The notes under the pieces are model-generated. The model saw only the letters and a program-made list of their open reading frames with translations, ran no database searches and was not told the origin of the DNA. From Asaia astilbis JCM 15831 (GTDB lineage: Bacteria; Pseudomonadota; Alphaproteobacteria; Acetobacterales; Acetobacteraceae), in the NCBI RefSeq assembly GCF_000613845.1, contig NZ_BAJT01000020.1:1-64000 (forward strand): a stretch of 64,000 nt of DNA. The letters are read 5' to 3'. Position 1 is the first letter of the stretch. Each line of letters begins with the position of its first letter. The translations under genes and the position numbers were made by a program. Of this stretch, positions 11,315-20,230 are shown piece by piece.

Positions 11315-12570
11315 AGATCATTGTCATGGGCGCCGGTGTGATCGGCGTCACTACTGCCTGGTATCTCGCTGAACAGGGCCACGAGGTCGAAGTTATCGAT
11401 CGCCAGCCCGGTGTCGGCCTTGAAACCTCTTTTGCCAACGCCGGTCAGGTTTCTCCGGGATATTCAACGCCTTGGGCAATGCCCGGCCTGCCGCTCAAGG
11501 CAGCACGCTGGATGTTCCAGAAGCATGCGCCTCTGGTTGTCCGCGCAGCTGCCGTCAACGCGCCGATGCTACGTTTCATGACGCAGCTCCTGAGCAATTG
11601 CACGCATCATGCCTATGACATCAACAAAAGCCGTATGCTGCGTATCGCAGAATATAGCCGCGACTGTCAGGCCGAGCTGCGTCGCGCGACCGGCATCACC
11701 TATGATGACGGCCAGAGAGGTCTGATCCAGCTTTTCCGGACCGACAAACAGGTCGAACACGCTCATGAAGACATGCGTCTACTGGCCGAAAGCGGTGTAA
11801 CGCATGAGCTGCTGAATACGGACGATGTTCTCAAGCACGAACCGGGTCTGGCCGGAGCGCGTCACCTGCTCAAGGGCGGTCTGCGTCTGCCGGGCGATGA
11901 ATCGGGCGACGCCTTCCTGTTCACTCAACGTCTGGCAGCTCTGGCTGCGGAAAAAGGCGTCAGTTTCCGCTTCCGCACCGAGATCCACGCCATCGAAGCC
12001 GCGAGCGATGCCATTTATGGCATTCGCACCAGCGCAGGCCGTCTGACAGCCGATGCCTATGTGCTGGCTCTCGGCAGCTATTCGCCGCGCCTGCTCAAGC
12101 CGATCGAACTCGATCTGCCGGTCTATCCGATCAAGGGCTATTCGCTGACGGCGCCGATCACCGATGAAAGCCGCGTCCCGACCTCGACGGTCAATGACGA
12201 GACCTACAAGGTGGCCATGACCCGTCTGGGCGACCGTATCCGCATTGGCGGTACGGCTGAGCTGACCGGCTGGCGTCTCAAGCTCAGCCAGGATCGTCGC
12301 GAGACACTTGAGCTCTCGTTCAACGAAATGTACGGCGGCGCCGATCTCAGCCGTGCCCGCTACTGGACCGGACTGCGCCCCTGCACCCCTGACGGCACCC
12401 CCGTCATTGGCCCATCAGGACGCTACAGCAATCTCTGGCTCAATACGGGTCATGGAACACTGGGCTGGACCATGGCCTGCGGCTCAGGCCGCGTTCTGGC
12501 CGATCGCATCAGCGGCAGGCGCACGGATATTCCAGCGCTCGATCTTTCACTGGACCGTTATCAAAGCTGA
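11311..12570 (+). CDS. dadA: D-amino acid dehydrogenase (small subunit type)
   Basis: FAD-dependent membrane-associated dehydrogenase that oxidises D-alanine and other D-amino acids to 2-oxo acids, passing electrons to the respiratory chain. The N-terminal dinucleotide motif is VMGAGVIGVTTAWYLAEQG, followed by the DadA signature NAGQVSPGYSTPWAMPG. The C-terminal motif NTGHGTLGWTMACGSG is typical. The length of 419 aa matches the family. Coupling to alr by a 4-base overlap suggests the catabolic Alr-DadA route from L-alanine to pyruvate. Confidence 0.96.
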   Translation: MKIIVMGAGVIGVTTAWYLAEQGHEVEVIDRQPGVGLETSFANAGQVSPGYSTPWAMPGLPLKAARWMFQKHAPLVVRAAAVNAPMLRFMTQLLSNCTHHAYDINKSRMLRIAEYSRDCQAELRRATGITYDDGQRGLIQLFRTDKQVEHAHEDMRLLAESGVTHELLNTDDVLKHEPGLAGARHLLKGGLRLPGDESGDAFLFTQRLAALAAEKGVSFRFRTEIHAIEAASDAIYGIRTSAGRLTADAYVLALGSYSPRLLKPIELDLPVYPIKGYSLTAPITDESRVPTSTVNDETYKVAMTRLGDRIRIGGTAELTGWRLKLSQDRRETLELSFNEMYGGADLSRARYWTGLRPCTPDGTPVIGPSGRYSNLWLNTGHGTLGWTMACGSGRVLADRISGRRTDIPALDLSLDRYQS

Positions 12571-12734
12571 TAACGGGCAAGTCTCTTGGGCAGGAAACGG
12601 AAACAAGATCCGTCTCCTGTCCGCAGATCGACATCTCGAAACGCAGCATCTCTCGCTGGTGAGCTCTTGCAAAGCGGACTCATCCAGGCGCCCCTCTTCG
12701 GCTGAGAGCGCTCTTCTTTTCCCGTTTCCCAAAT

Positions 12735-12761
12735 AAAAAAGGGACCGTTTCCGGTCCCTTT
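12735..12761 (-). terminator. Rho-independent terminator after the 12784-13068 gene
   Basis: Stem GGGACCG (12741-12747) pairs with CGGTCCC (12752-12758) around a TTTC loop. On the minus strand it is followed by a run of T (AAAAAA on plus at 12735-12740). It lies just downstream of the minus-strand gene ending at 12784 and may also slow plus-strand read-through from dadA. Confidence 0.8.
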
Positions 12762-12783
12762 CTCAGTCAGCTCTGTAAGCCGA

Positions 12784-13068
12784 TCAGTTGCCCGAAGCAT
12801 CCTTCTGAGCGGCAACTTCTGCACCCTTCTTGTGGTGCTTGTGCTTATGCTTGTGCTTGCCCTTGTGCTTGGCAGGCTCAGCAGCGGCAGCCGCCTCAGA
12901 GGAAGGAGCTGCAGGAGCAGCTGCTGGCGCTGTCGCAGCAGGTGCAGCAACGGCAGGAGCCGGCGCTGACGGCGTAGCAGGAGCGGCTTCCTGCGCGAAA
13001 GCAGGCGCGCTCAGCGTCATGGCAAGAGCGGCAACACCGGTAAGAAGACGACGATTGAAAACGAGCAT
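12784..13068 (-). CDS. Small exported Ala/Pro-rich protein with Lys/His-rich tail
   Basis: A 94 aa protein with a clear signal peptide (MLVFNRRLLTGVAALAM, cleavage likely after SAPAFA). The mature part is almost only Ala and Pro for about 45 residues, then changes to a strongly basic tail, KHKGKHKHKHKHHKKG. The start at 13068 is chosen over one at 13104 because it follows CAGGAG at a good distance and begins directly with the signal peptide. Function is unknown. The alternating Lys/His tail could bind metal ions or an acidic surface polymer; that is inference. It is flanked by terminators on both sides and is monocistronic. Confidence 0.72.
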   Translation of the reverse strand: MLVFNRRLLTGVAALAMTLSAPAFAQEAAPATPSAPAPAVAAPAATAPAAAPAAPSSEAAAAAEPAKHKGKHKHKHKHHKKGAEVAAQKDASGN

Positions 13069-13254
13069 GAAACAAGCTCCTGAATACAAGATTTGCAGTG
13101 TCACAGACTTGGGAAAGACCGAAGAACCGGCCCCCTGAACTTGTGACTTCAGGAACGCTAACAGTATTTTCGTTACCCGTCTCGAAGGAAATTTAATAAA
13201 ATGATGGTAATCGCACTGTAAAGACGCATGTCTGCCTTAATCACGACATGATCA

Positions 13255-13285
13255 CAAAAAAAGCCACCGAAACCGGTGGCTTTTT
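13255..13285 (-). terminator. Rho-independent terminator for typA
   Basis: Stem GCCACCG (13263-13269) pairs with CGGTGGC (13274-13280), loop AAAC. A-rich and T-rich runs flank it on each side, so on the minus strand it ends with a T tract. It is about 80 bases downstream of the typA stop. Confidence 0.85.
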
Positions 13286-13323
13286 CCAGAAAATCAGTCC
13301 GGTCGCACGAGACCGATCCTTAA

Positions 13324-13366
13324 CCTGACCGGATGAGACCATCCGGTCAGGAGATGCTTTCGCATC
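13324..13366 (-). repeat. Two adjacent hairpins just downstream of typA
   Basis: A perfect 12-base stem (CCTGACCGGATG at 13324-13335 with its complement at 13340-13351, AGAC loop) is followed by a 5-base stem GATGC/GCATC (13353-13366) that includes part of the typA stop codon. Neither has a T tract, so they look more like 3-prime mRNA stability elements upstream of the real terminator at 13255-13285. Confidence 0.6.
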
Positions 13367-15188
13367 AGGCGTCAGACTTGACCTTCGACATACGCTTGCG
13401 CTCGTTCGGGTCGAGATAACGCTTGCGGATACGAACGGCAGACGGCGTCACTTCAACCAGCTCGTCGTCCTCGATATAGGCGATTGCCTGCTCAAGGCTC
13501 ATACGACGGGGCGGGATCAGCAGCAGAGCGTCATCCTTGCCAGCGGCGCGGATATTGGTCAGCTTCTTTTCACGCACGGCGTTCACGTCGAGATCGTTCT
13601 CGCGGGAATGCTCACCCAAGATCATGCCTGCGTAAATCTTCTCACCGGCTTCGACGAACAGCGTGCCGCGATCCTGCAGGGAGAACAGCGCATACTGCGT
13701 GGTCGCACCGTCTTCTGCCGAGATCAGCGAACCGTTGCGACGACCCTCGATCGTGCCTGCATAAGGCTTATAGCCTGCGAACAGACGGTTCATGATGCCC
13801 GTACCGCGCGTGTCGGTCAGGAACTCACCATGATAGCCAATGAGGCCGCGTGACGGGATGAGGAAGGTCAGACGCACCTTGTCGCCACCCGACGGACGCA
13901 TGTCCTGCATCACGCCCTTACGGATCGACATCTTTTCGACGACAACGCCCGAATAGGGCTCGTCGACGTCGACCAGAACCTCTTCGTATGGCTCTTCACG
14001 ATCGCCCGTCTCTTCGTTGTTCCGGAAGAGCACGCGCGGACGACCGATGGTCAGCTCGAAACCTTCACGACGCATGGTTTCGATCAGAACGCCCAGCTGA
14101 AGCTCGCCACGACCGGCGACTTCGAAGGCTTCGCTCTCGGCGCTCTCGGTCACCTTGATGGCGACGTTGCCTTCGGTTTCCTTGAACAGACGATCACGGA
14201 TCTGACGCGACGTGACCTTCTTGCCTTCACGACCGCCCAGAGGGCCGTCATTGATGCGGAAGGTCATCGACAGGGTCGGCGGATCGACCGGGGTCGACGG
14301 CAGAGGCGCATCGAGCGACGGATCGGCAATGGTGTCAGGAATGGTCGCGTCGGACAGACCGGCCACCGCGACGATGTCACCGGCTTCAGCTTCTTCAACC
14401 GGCACGCGATCGAGACCACGGAACGACAGGAGCTTGGTCAGACGGCCCGTTTCGACAATCGTACCATCCGGACGCAGCACGCGCACCGGCATGTTCAGAC
14501 GCGCACGGCCCTGCTCGATACGACCCGTAAGGATACGACCCAGGAAGTTGTCGCTCTCGAGAATGGTCGAGACCATGCCGAAAGGAGCGTCCTTGTCGAG
14601 ACCCGGTGTGGGAACGTGACGGAGCACGAGATCGAAGAGCGGGGACAGATCCTTGCGCGGCCCGTCCATCTCCAGATCGGCCCAACCCTGACGGCCCGAA
14701 GCGTAGAGCATCGGGAAGTCAAGCTGATGCTCATCGGCACCGAGGGCAGCGAACAGATCGAAGATCTCTTCATGCACTTCATCGGGACGTGCATCGCCAC
14801 GGTCGATCTTGTTCACAACCACGATCGGACGCAGGCCGCGAGCCAGAGCCTTGCCAAGAACGAACTTCGTCTGCGGCAGGGCGCCTTCGGCGGAGTCAAC
14901 GAGGATGATCGCGCCATCCACCATGCTCAGGATACGCTCGACTTCACCACCGAAATCGGCGTGGCCCGGGGTATCGATGATGTTGATGCGCGTTTCGTTC
15001 CAGACGACCGACGTGCACTTGGCGAGAATGGTGATACCGCGCTCGCGCTCGAGGTCGTTGCTGTCCATTGCACGCTCGGCGACGTGCTGGTTCTCGCGGA
15101 ATGAACCGGACTGCTTGAGGAGCTGATCGACGAGGGTGGTCTTGCCATGATCGACGTGCGCGATAATGGCGATGTTACGGATTTCCAT
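13365..15188 (-). CDS. typA: Ribosome-associated translational GTPase TypA/BipA
   Basis: EF-G-like GTPase that binds 70S ribosomes and helps ribosome assembly and stress adaptation. The GTPase motifs are intact: G1 AHVDHGKTT (about residues 10-18), switch region RERGITI, G3 DTPGHADFGGE, G4 NKIDR. The C-terminal BipA domain ends with RIRKRYLDPNERKRMSK. At 607 aa it is full length and unbroken. Confidence 0.97.
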   Translation of the reverse strand: MEIRNIAIIAHVDHGKTTLVDQLLKQSGSFRENQHVAERAMDSNDLERERGITILAKCTSVVWNETRINIIDTPGHADFGGEVERILSMVDGAIILVDSAEGALPQTKFVLGKALARGLRPIVVVNKIDRGDARPDEVHEEIFDLFAALGADEHQLDFPMLYASGRQGWADLEMDGPRKDLSPLFDLVLRHVPTPGLDKDAPFGMVSTILESDNFLGRILTGRIEQGRARLNMPVRVLRPDGTIVETGRLTKLLSFRGLDRVPVEEAEAGDIVAVAGLSDATIPDTIADPSLDAPLPSTPVDPPTLSMTFRINDGPLGGREGKKVTSRQIRDRLFKETEGNVAIKVTESAESEAFEVAGRGELQLGVLIETMRREGFELTIGRPRVLFRNNEETGDREEPYEEVLVDVDEPYSGVVVEKMSIRKGVMQDMRPSGGDKVRLTFLIPSRGLIGYHGEFLTDTRGTGIMNRLFAGYKPYAGTIEGRRNGSLISAEDGATTQYALFSLQDRGTLFVEAGEKIYAGMILGEHSRENDLDVNAVREKKLTNIRAAGKDDALLLIPPRRMSLEQAIAYIEDDELVEVTPSAVRIRKRYLDPNERKRMSKVKSDA

Positions 15189-15382
15189 GAAGCGGTCCTG
15201 ATCGGGCTTGCAGGGTCACGCCCTGCCGGATCGCTCCCCGGGGAACGACACAAAGCCGGGACTGACAGATTGGCCGTGTTCTGCACAATTTCCCGTCCGA
15301 GTGCAATGAAAGGTTCGGAAAAGACGGGTTTTTAAGGTTAATAGAGGCGTCAGAAGACTGTTTTTCTGAGCGAACTGCGATC

Positions 15383-15508
15383 GAGGCAGGTCGTCAAAGC
15401 ACTGCCTCTTCCTCTCGAAAGGGGCAGCGCCCCTTTCCTGCCCCTTCGAAACAAGCGGAGTCACGAAGGGCTGCGGCCCTTCGCCCGAAGATGGGGCAAA
15501 GCCCCATC
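15383..15508. repeat. Cluster of four GC-rich palindromes between typA and the PfkB kinase gene
   Basis: Four hairpins in 126 bases: GAGGCAG/CTGCCTC (15383-15408), AAAGGGGC-AGC-GCCCCTTT (15418-15436), CGAAGGGC-TGCG-GCCCTTCG (15464-15483) and GATGGGGC-AAA-GCCCCATC (15490-15508). The last one ends 12 bases from the stop of the minus-strand kinase gene. The 330-base gap (15189-15519) otherwise contains only the typA promoter region, with no reading frame. The similar cores (GGGGC, GGGC) suggest a dispersed REP-like palindromic element; that link is inference. Confidence 0.65.
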
Positions 15509-15519
15509 CTTTCGATTAC

Positions 15520-16497
15520 TCAGGCCTTGAGCGCGAAATCAGCAGCCGGACGGGCGCCCATGCGAGTGATGATGGCGGCGGCAGACTGGTTGCCAAGCGT
15601 TGCGCAGTCTTCGAGGCGACGCCCTCTGGCAAGACCGGCAAGGAAGCCCGCAGCAAAGGCATCGCCAGCCCCTGTCGTATCGACGACGGTGACCTTCTCC
15701 GTCGGCACAACGATTTTTTGCCCGTCTGAGAGGATGACCGCGCCTTTTTCAGCACGCGTGAGCACAACAAGAGTGGCGTCGGCGCCTGCCTGAGAAGCCG
15801 CCGTATCGAAATCCTCTGTCCCGTAGAGAGCGCAGATTTCTGCTTCGTTGGCGAAAAGAATGTCGATATGGCCAGCAACCAGCGCGCGAAACGCGCTTTG
15901 ATGACGTGCAACACAGAACGTATCCGAGAGCGTCAGCGCGACGCGGCGCCCCGCCTTATGGGCTGTCTCGGCCGCAAGGACGAAAGCCGCCTGAGCACGG
16001 TCCTTGTCGAAAAGATAGCCTTCCATATAGGTCACGGCAGCACTGGCGACTGCGCTCTGATCGACATCTTCCGGTCCGAACTCGGTGCAGATGCCGAGAT
16101 AGGTATGCATTGTGCGCTGACCATCAGGGGTGACGAGAATGATGCATCGCGCCGTGGGACGATCTGCCGCTTCAACCGGAGCGGAAGGATAGACCAGACT
16201 TTGCGCTGTCAGATCCTGCGCATAGCCGAGACCGGCCTCATCAGCCGCGACCTTGCCGAGATAGCCCACGCGAGCACCGAGGCGCGCTGCAACAACGGCT
16301 GTATTCGCCGCAGAGCCCCCGCCCATGACCTGCTCAGGAGAGATTTTGGCCTCGATTTCTGCTGCCTGATCGGCATCGATCAGCGTCATGCTGCCCAAAG
16401 GCGAGCCGAGTGCCGTGAGGGTCTCGTGTGACACTGGGGCGAGAATATCGACAATCGCATTACCGATACAAAGCAGATCGAGAGCAGGCGCAGTCAT
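15520..16497 (-). CDS. PfkB-family carbohydrate kinase, probable adenosine kinase
   Basis: Ribokinase-fold kinase of 325 aa. The N-terminal PfkB motif region contains GGGSAANTAVVAARLG (about residues 59-74), and the C-terminal signature VDTTGAGDAFAAGF carries the catalytic Asp. The N-terminal CIGNAIVDILA and the internal TYLGICTEF resemble the alphaproteobacterial adenosine kinase group, which would make this a nucleoside salvage enzyme. Substrate cannot be proven from sequence. Confidence 0.85.
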   Translation of the reverse strand: MTAPALDLLCIGNAIVDILAPVSHETLTALGSPLGSMTLIDADQAAEIEAKISPEQVMGGGSAANTAVVAARLGARVGYLGKVAADEAGLGYAQDLTAQSLVYPSAPVEAADRPTARCIILVTPDGQRTMHTYLGICTEFGPEDVDQSAVASAAVTYMEGYLFDKDRAQAAFVLAAETAHKAGRRVALTLSDTFCVARHQSAFRALVAGHIDILFANEAEICALYGTEDFDTAASQAGADATLVVLTRAEKGAVILSDGQKIVVPTEKVTVVDTTGAGDAFAAGFLAGLARGRRLEDCATLGNQSAAAIITRMGARPAADFALKA

Positions 16498-16801
16498 GAC
16501 GTCTCCAATGAGATGGAATTCAACAAAATTAGCCCCTCTTCACGCCATGAAATCAACATGATCAGTTGCAAGTTTTAGGAAGGGTGAAAAACGGGCCAGG
16601 CATTCTTGAAGACAGGCCATGACACAAGACAGAGTTATGGTCAAAAACCTTGAAAACCTGACGTTTAACGGCTTGTCGCTTGCGTAACTTCAAGTGTAAG
16701 CCAGATGAGGGGTCGGCGCACTTTTTCGAGAGTGCACCGTCTTTCAAAAGCCGCCAGCGGCACCCGAACCGCCACCTTCAAAAACGAGCAGCGGGGTTCT
16801 C
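16498..16801. other. Divergent promoter region between PfkB kinase and bactofilin genes
   Basis: About 300 bases separating divergently transcribed genes. I see no RNA gene or clear operator. The part around 16520-16570 is somewhat AT-rich, as expected for promoters. Confidence 0.4.
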
Positions 16802-17488
16802 TTGTTCAAACGACGCAAACCAGAAGAGAAAGCCTCTTCCCCTCCTTCACCAGGTGCTTCGGCCAGTCCTGGCCAAAAAGCGACAACTGCCGGCACAGGC
16901 AGCCCCTCGCTCTTCCCCGAACGTCCCGCACCTGCGGCAGACGCTTCACAAGCCTCCCACACAAAGGATACAGCCTCGATGGGTCGTTCGCCATTCCCCA
17001 ATCCGCCTTCACCTGCCACTCCGGCAGCAGCACCCGCACGTCCTGCGGCAGCTGCCGCAACCGTGCCGGGCGGACGTCGTGAAGCCTCCGATCGTCGCAC
17101 CCTCGTCGTCGGGCGTGGTATCTCGGTTCAAGGCTCGATTCAGGATGCCGAACGTCTTGTCGTCGAAGGAACCGTCGAAGCCTCTCTGCTGCAGGCAACA
17201 GAACTCGCCGTCGCTCCGGGCGGAGTCTTCCGCGGTGAAATCGAAGTGGAAGACGCGGATCTGGCTGGAACAATCGACGGCAACCTGACCGTCCGGGGCA
17301 ATCTGACCGTGCGCTCGACAGGCAAGCTGATCGGCAAAACACGCTGCCGTCGCCTGCAGGTCGAAGATGGCGGTCAGATCACTGGTAATCTGGAGATGAT
17401 GACAGGAGACGTACCCGGTCGTACGTCTTCGAGCGAAGCATCTGTCTCCGGCTTTGAAAAGAAGGAAGAGACCGCTCCTTCGGTCTGA
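16802..17488 (+). CDS. Bactofilin (polymer-forming cytoskeletal protein)
   Basis: Self-assembling cytoskeletal beta-helix protein of the DUF583 family, involved in cell shape or localisation of peptidoglycan enzymes. A disordered Pro/Ala/Ser-rich N-terminal part (about 95 residues) is followed by the bactofilin domain beginning at RRTLVVGRGISVQGSIQD and running through repeats such as GTIDGNLTVRGNLTVRSTGK. The proposed start is TTG at 16802, giving MFKRRKPEEK, which matches the usual short basic N-terminus of bactofilins; no other start upstream gives a better one. The product has 228 aa. Confidence 0.9.
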   Translation: MFKRRKPEEKASSPPSPGASASPGQKATTAGTGSPSLFPERPAPAADASQASHTKDTASMGRSPFPNPPSPATPAAAPARPAAAAATVPGGRREASDRRTLVVGRGISVQGSIQDAERLVVEGTVEASLLQATELAVAPGGVFRGEIEVEDADLAGTIDGNLTVRGNLTVRSTGKLIGKTRCRRLQVEDGGQITGNLEMMTGDVPGRTSSSEASVSGFEKKEETAPSV

Positions 17489-17509
17489 ACCCTCAGAGAT
17501 CACAAACAG

Positions 17510-17539
17510 AAAAAGCCCGGCCTTGAGCCGGGCTTTTTT
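17510..17539. terminator. Bidirectional terminator between bactofilin and gcrA
   Basis: Stem GCCCGGC (17515-17521) with GCCGGGC (17527-17533), flanked by A4-5 on the left and T6 on the right. It lies between the two convergent genes and can serve both. Confidence 0.9.
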
Positions 17540-17563
17540 GCGTCTGATGCGGCTCTGGGGTGA

Positions 17564-18244
17564 CTAGCCTGCGTTCTCACGCCGATCGCGCAGCTTGACA
17601 TAAGCAATCGCACAATGCTCGGCGCAGTAGGGCTTGCCCGCCACCGGCTTGGCGCCGCAGAAATGGAAGCCTGGCGTGCCAGGGTCACCGTTCGGCCAGC
17701 AGCAGGACGGCCCACGACGGGGGGACGTGTCTGCCGTGAGCGGACGCAGCAAGGGTCGAAGCATCAAGTCTGGCGACATGGTTTTGGCCTCGGCTGATTT
17801 GCGGATCGGGCTTGGCTTGCTGGCCAGGGGTGCCCCTTCTTCAGAAGAAGAAAGCGATGCACTCGCAGAAGGTTTCTGAACCGTTTCCGATTTCGGCACA
17901 GATGCCGCAACTGTCTCGACAACCGAAGGTTTGGCTGGTGATGCCACGGTGCTTTCGCTGGCGACCGAAGCTTTCGGCTCAGCCGGCTTGACAGGCGCCT
18001 GAGACACAGAAGCCGTCGTTACAGGAGCTTCAGCGCCTGAAGAGACGGATACCTCAGCCACGGGCTCTTTGCGTGGCTTCGCCGTGGCGCGGATCGGCGA
18101 AGGCCGGGGGGGCAACCCTAGACGATGCGCCTTACCAACAACGGCATTTTTGGTGATCGACAATTGCCTGCCGATTTCGGCAGTGGATAGTCCTTCCTGC
18201 CAAAGCGTCTGAAGACGGGAGATTATGTCGTCAGTCCATTCCAT
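17564..18244 (-). CDS. gcrA: Cell cycle regulator GcrA
   Basis: Alphaproteobacterial sigma70 cofactor that activates promoters carrying CcrM-methylated GANTC sites. The N-terminal DNA-binding domain, MEWTDDIISRLQTLWQEG followed by STAEIGRQL and TKNAVVGKAHRLGLPPRPSP, is highly typical. A long Ser/Ala/Pro linker (about residues 55-165) leads to the Cys-containing C-terminal domain that binds sigma70 (SCCWPNGDPGTPGFHFCG, YCAEHCAIAY). The product is 226 aa, within family range. Confidence 0.96.
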   Translation of the reverse strand: MEWTDDIISRLQTLWQEGLSTAEIGRQLSITKNAVVGKAHRLGLPPRPSPIRATAKPRKEPVAEVSVSSGAEAPVTTASVSQAPVKPAEPKASVASESTVASPAKPSVVETVAASVPKSETVQKPSASASLSSSEEGAPLASKPSPIRKSAEAKTMSPDLMLRPLLRPLTADTSPRRGPSCCWPNGDPGTPGFHFCGAKPVAGKPYCAEHCAIAYVKLRDRRENAG

Positions 18245-18467
18245 CGCCCGCGCTCCTTACTCAGTCCTAGGACGTAAAACCAGGGTGTCGATACGACTTG
18301 CTCAATCCGTAAGTCGGCATTTTCAGTGGTTAGACTGGCCGATAAACACAGAGCTCTTCCACAAGTCAATCTGAACCAACACGAATTACCAAAGAATAAA
18401 GCATAAATGGCCTCTCAAAAACTGCTCAGGCACATCTCTCCGGCCCCCTTCGGCAAGTCGTTGCCTG

Positions 18468-19655
18468 TCAGTCGATTTGACCGCTTCGGATGAGACGGAC
18501 CGAGCGGCCAGAGACGACAAGCTGGATCTCTCCCTTGAGCAAAGCAAGAGCATCCTCGCCAAAAACAGCGCGACGCCATCCCTGCAGAACAGGGCTATCG
18601 GTCTCACCCAAAGCGAGGCTATCGAGATCTTCACCAGTTGCCACGAGCTTGGGAGCAACCCGGTTGGCCTCGCAACTCGCTGCCAGCACGACCTTGAGCA
18701 AGGCAACCAGGGCAGCCGACGGCTTGGCTCCGTCAGATTTGCGCGGGGGGCGAGGCAGATCCTTCTCAGGCACTGCAAGGCCCGCTTCGACAGCCGCTAG
18801 CAGGCCGGGTGCTGCCTTGCCCTCTGCAAACCCGCGTGACACGCCTCGTACACGAGACAGAGCGTCCGTATCCTGCGGACGCACTGCAGCAATCTCCAGC
18901 AGGCTCTCATCGCGGATCAGACGTTGGCGCGGAATATTGAGCGCCTGCGCTTCAATCTCGCGCCAGGCCGCCACTTCGCGAAGCACGGCCAGCATGCGCC
19001 GGTTATTGGTACGCGCCTTCAGGCGTTCCCACTGGCGACGTGGATCAGGGCGGAATGTCGCCGGGTCGTTCAGAACGGCCAGTTCGGCATCAGCCCAGTG
19101 AAGGCGTTCCTGTTTTTCAAGCTCGCGATGAAGCGCGAGATAGACGTCGCGCAGATGGGTCACGTCCGCTGCAGCGTAGGATATCTGCGCCTTCGAGAGC
19201 GGACGAGCGGACCAGTCGCTGAAACGATGTGTCTTGTCGATGCTCGCCCCGGTAATGGCGCCGACCAGCGTGTCGTAGCCGACCTGGTCGCCATAGCCAC
19301 CAACCATCGCCGCCACTTGGGTATCGAAGATCGAGCGGGGCAAGGCATCGAAAAGATGCAGGAAGATTTCCAGATCCTGGCGCGCCGCGTGAAACACCTT
19401 CACACAGCTTTCTGTCGCCAGAAGATCTGCCAAAGGTGCCAGATCAAGACCCGGTGCCAGCGTATCGATGACAGCGACATCCGACACGCCGCCGAGCTGG
19501 ACGACGCAGAGCTGTGGCCAGTAAGTATGCTCGCGTACGAACTCCGTATCGATCGTGACGAACGGCTCCTGCTTGAGTCGGGCACAAAGTTGCGCCAAAT
19601 CGTCTGTAGAAGACACGATGACTGGGGCTGGGAAACCGGCTTGAGACACTTGCAT
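18468..19655 (-). CDS. rnd: Ribonuclease D
   Basis: 3'-5' exoribonuclease of the DEDD class for tRNA 3' processing. Exo I is [11 protein letters not shown] (about residues 33-43), Exo II is in [14 protein letters not shown], and Exo III in [15 protein letters not shown] with the catalytic tyrosine and Asp. HRDC domains follow (WRLIEAQA-like [20 protein letters not shown]). 395 aa, complete. It is divergent from queF with a 29-base gap. The 223-base region between its stop and gcrA (18245-18467) holds the gcrA promoter but no gene I can recognise. Confidence 0.95.
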   Translation of the reverse strand: MQVSQAGFPAPVIVSSTDDLAQLCARLKQEPFVTIDTEFVREHTYWPQLCVVQLGGVSDVAVIDTLAPGLDLAPLADLLATESCVKVFHAARQDLEIFLHLFDALPRSIFDTQVAAMVGGYGDQVGYDTLVGAITGASIDKTHRFSDWSARPLSKAQISYAAADVTHLRDVYLALHRELEKQERLHWADAELAVLNDPATFRPDPRRQWERLKARTNNRRMLAVLREVAAWREIEAQALNIPRQRLIRDESLLEIAAVRPQDTDALSRVRGVSRGFAEGKAAPGLLAAVEAGLAVPEKDLPRPPRKSDGAKPSAALVALLKVVLAASCEANRVAPKLVATGEDLDSLALGETDSPVLQGWRRAVFGEDALALLKGEIQLVVSGRSVRLIRSGQID

Positions 19656-19684
19656 TCCCCTTCTTTACATCAGGGCAGACCAAC

Positions 19685-20155
19685 ATGACCACATCAGAGA
19701 ACGATCTCGCCGCGCTCAGCCAACTCGGTCGTCAGACCGTGCAGCCTGAAAGCCCGGAAACGGCAACGCTCGAACGGGTCCCGAGCCCTCATCGAGGACG
19801 CGATTATGTCGTGCGCTTCACGGCGCCAGAATTCACCTCGCTCTGCCCGGTGACCGGTCAGCCGGATTTTGCGCATATCGTCATCGACTACATCCCCGAT
19901 GAGTGGATTGTCGAAAGCAAGTCCCTGAAGCTTTACCTGACCAGCTTTCGCAATCATGGCGCTTTTCACGAAGATTGCTCCGTGAGCATCGCAACCAAGC
20001 TCGTCGAGGTATTGAACCCGAAATGGCTGCGCATCGGCGCCTACTGGTATCCACGCGGCGGTATCCCGATCGATGTCTTCTGGCAGACCGGTGAGGCGCC
20101 AAAAGGCGTGTGGGTTCCCGCTCAGGACGTGCCCGGTTATCGCGGTCGCGGCTGA
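19685..20155 (+). CDS. queF: NADPH-dependent 7-cyano-7-deazaguanine reductase QueF
   Basis: Reduces preQ0 to preQ1 in queuosine synthesis. The type I (short) form is shown by the 156 aa length. The catalytic Cys54 is in [15 protein letters not shown], and the family motif [22 protein letters not shown]-type region follows; it is interrupted here only for brevity. NADPH-binding residues are within [11 protein letters not shown] see no preQ1 riboswitch: only 29 bases separate it from the divergent rnd start. Confidence 0.96.
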   Translation: MTTSENDLAALSQLGRQTVQPESPETATLERVPSPHRGRDYVVRFTAPEFTSLCPVTGQPDFAHIVIDYIPDEWIVESKSLKLYLTSFRNHGAFHEDCSVSIATKLVEVLNPKWLRIGAYWYPRGGIPIDVFWQTGEAPKGVWVPAQDVPGYRGRG

Positions 20156-20168
20156 TCCTTCAGAGGCG

Positions 20169-20205
20169 GAAAAAGCCGGAGACCCTCGCGGGTTTCCGGC
20201 TTCTT
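20169..20205. terminator. Bidirectional terminator between queF and atpC
   Basis: Two-part stem: AAGCCGGA (20173-20180) with TCCGGCTT (20195-20202), and inner ACCC/GGGT. A-rich on the left and T-rich on the right. It sits between the convergent ends of queF and the ATP synthase operon. Confidence 0.85.
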
Positions 20206-20230
20206 CTGATCCTTTTGAGGACCGTAAAAA

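Noticed and set aside
19656-19684. preQ1 riboswitch in front of queF
   Set aside because: Only 29 bases separate the divergent rnd and queF starts, too short for the aptamer, and no such motif is visible.
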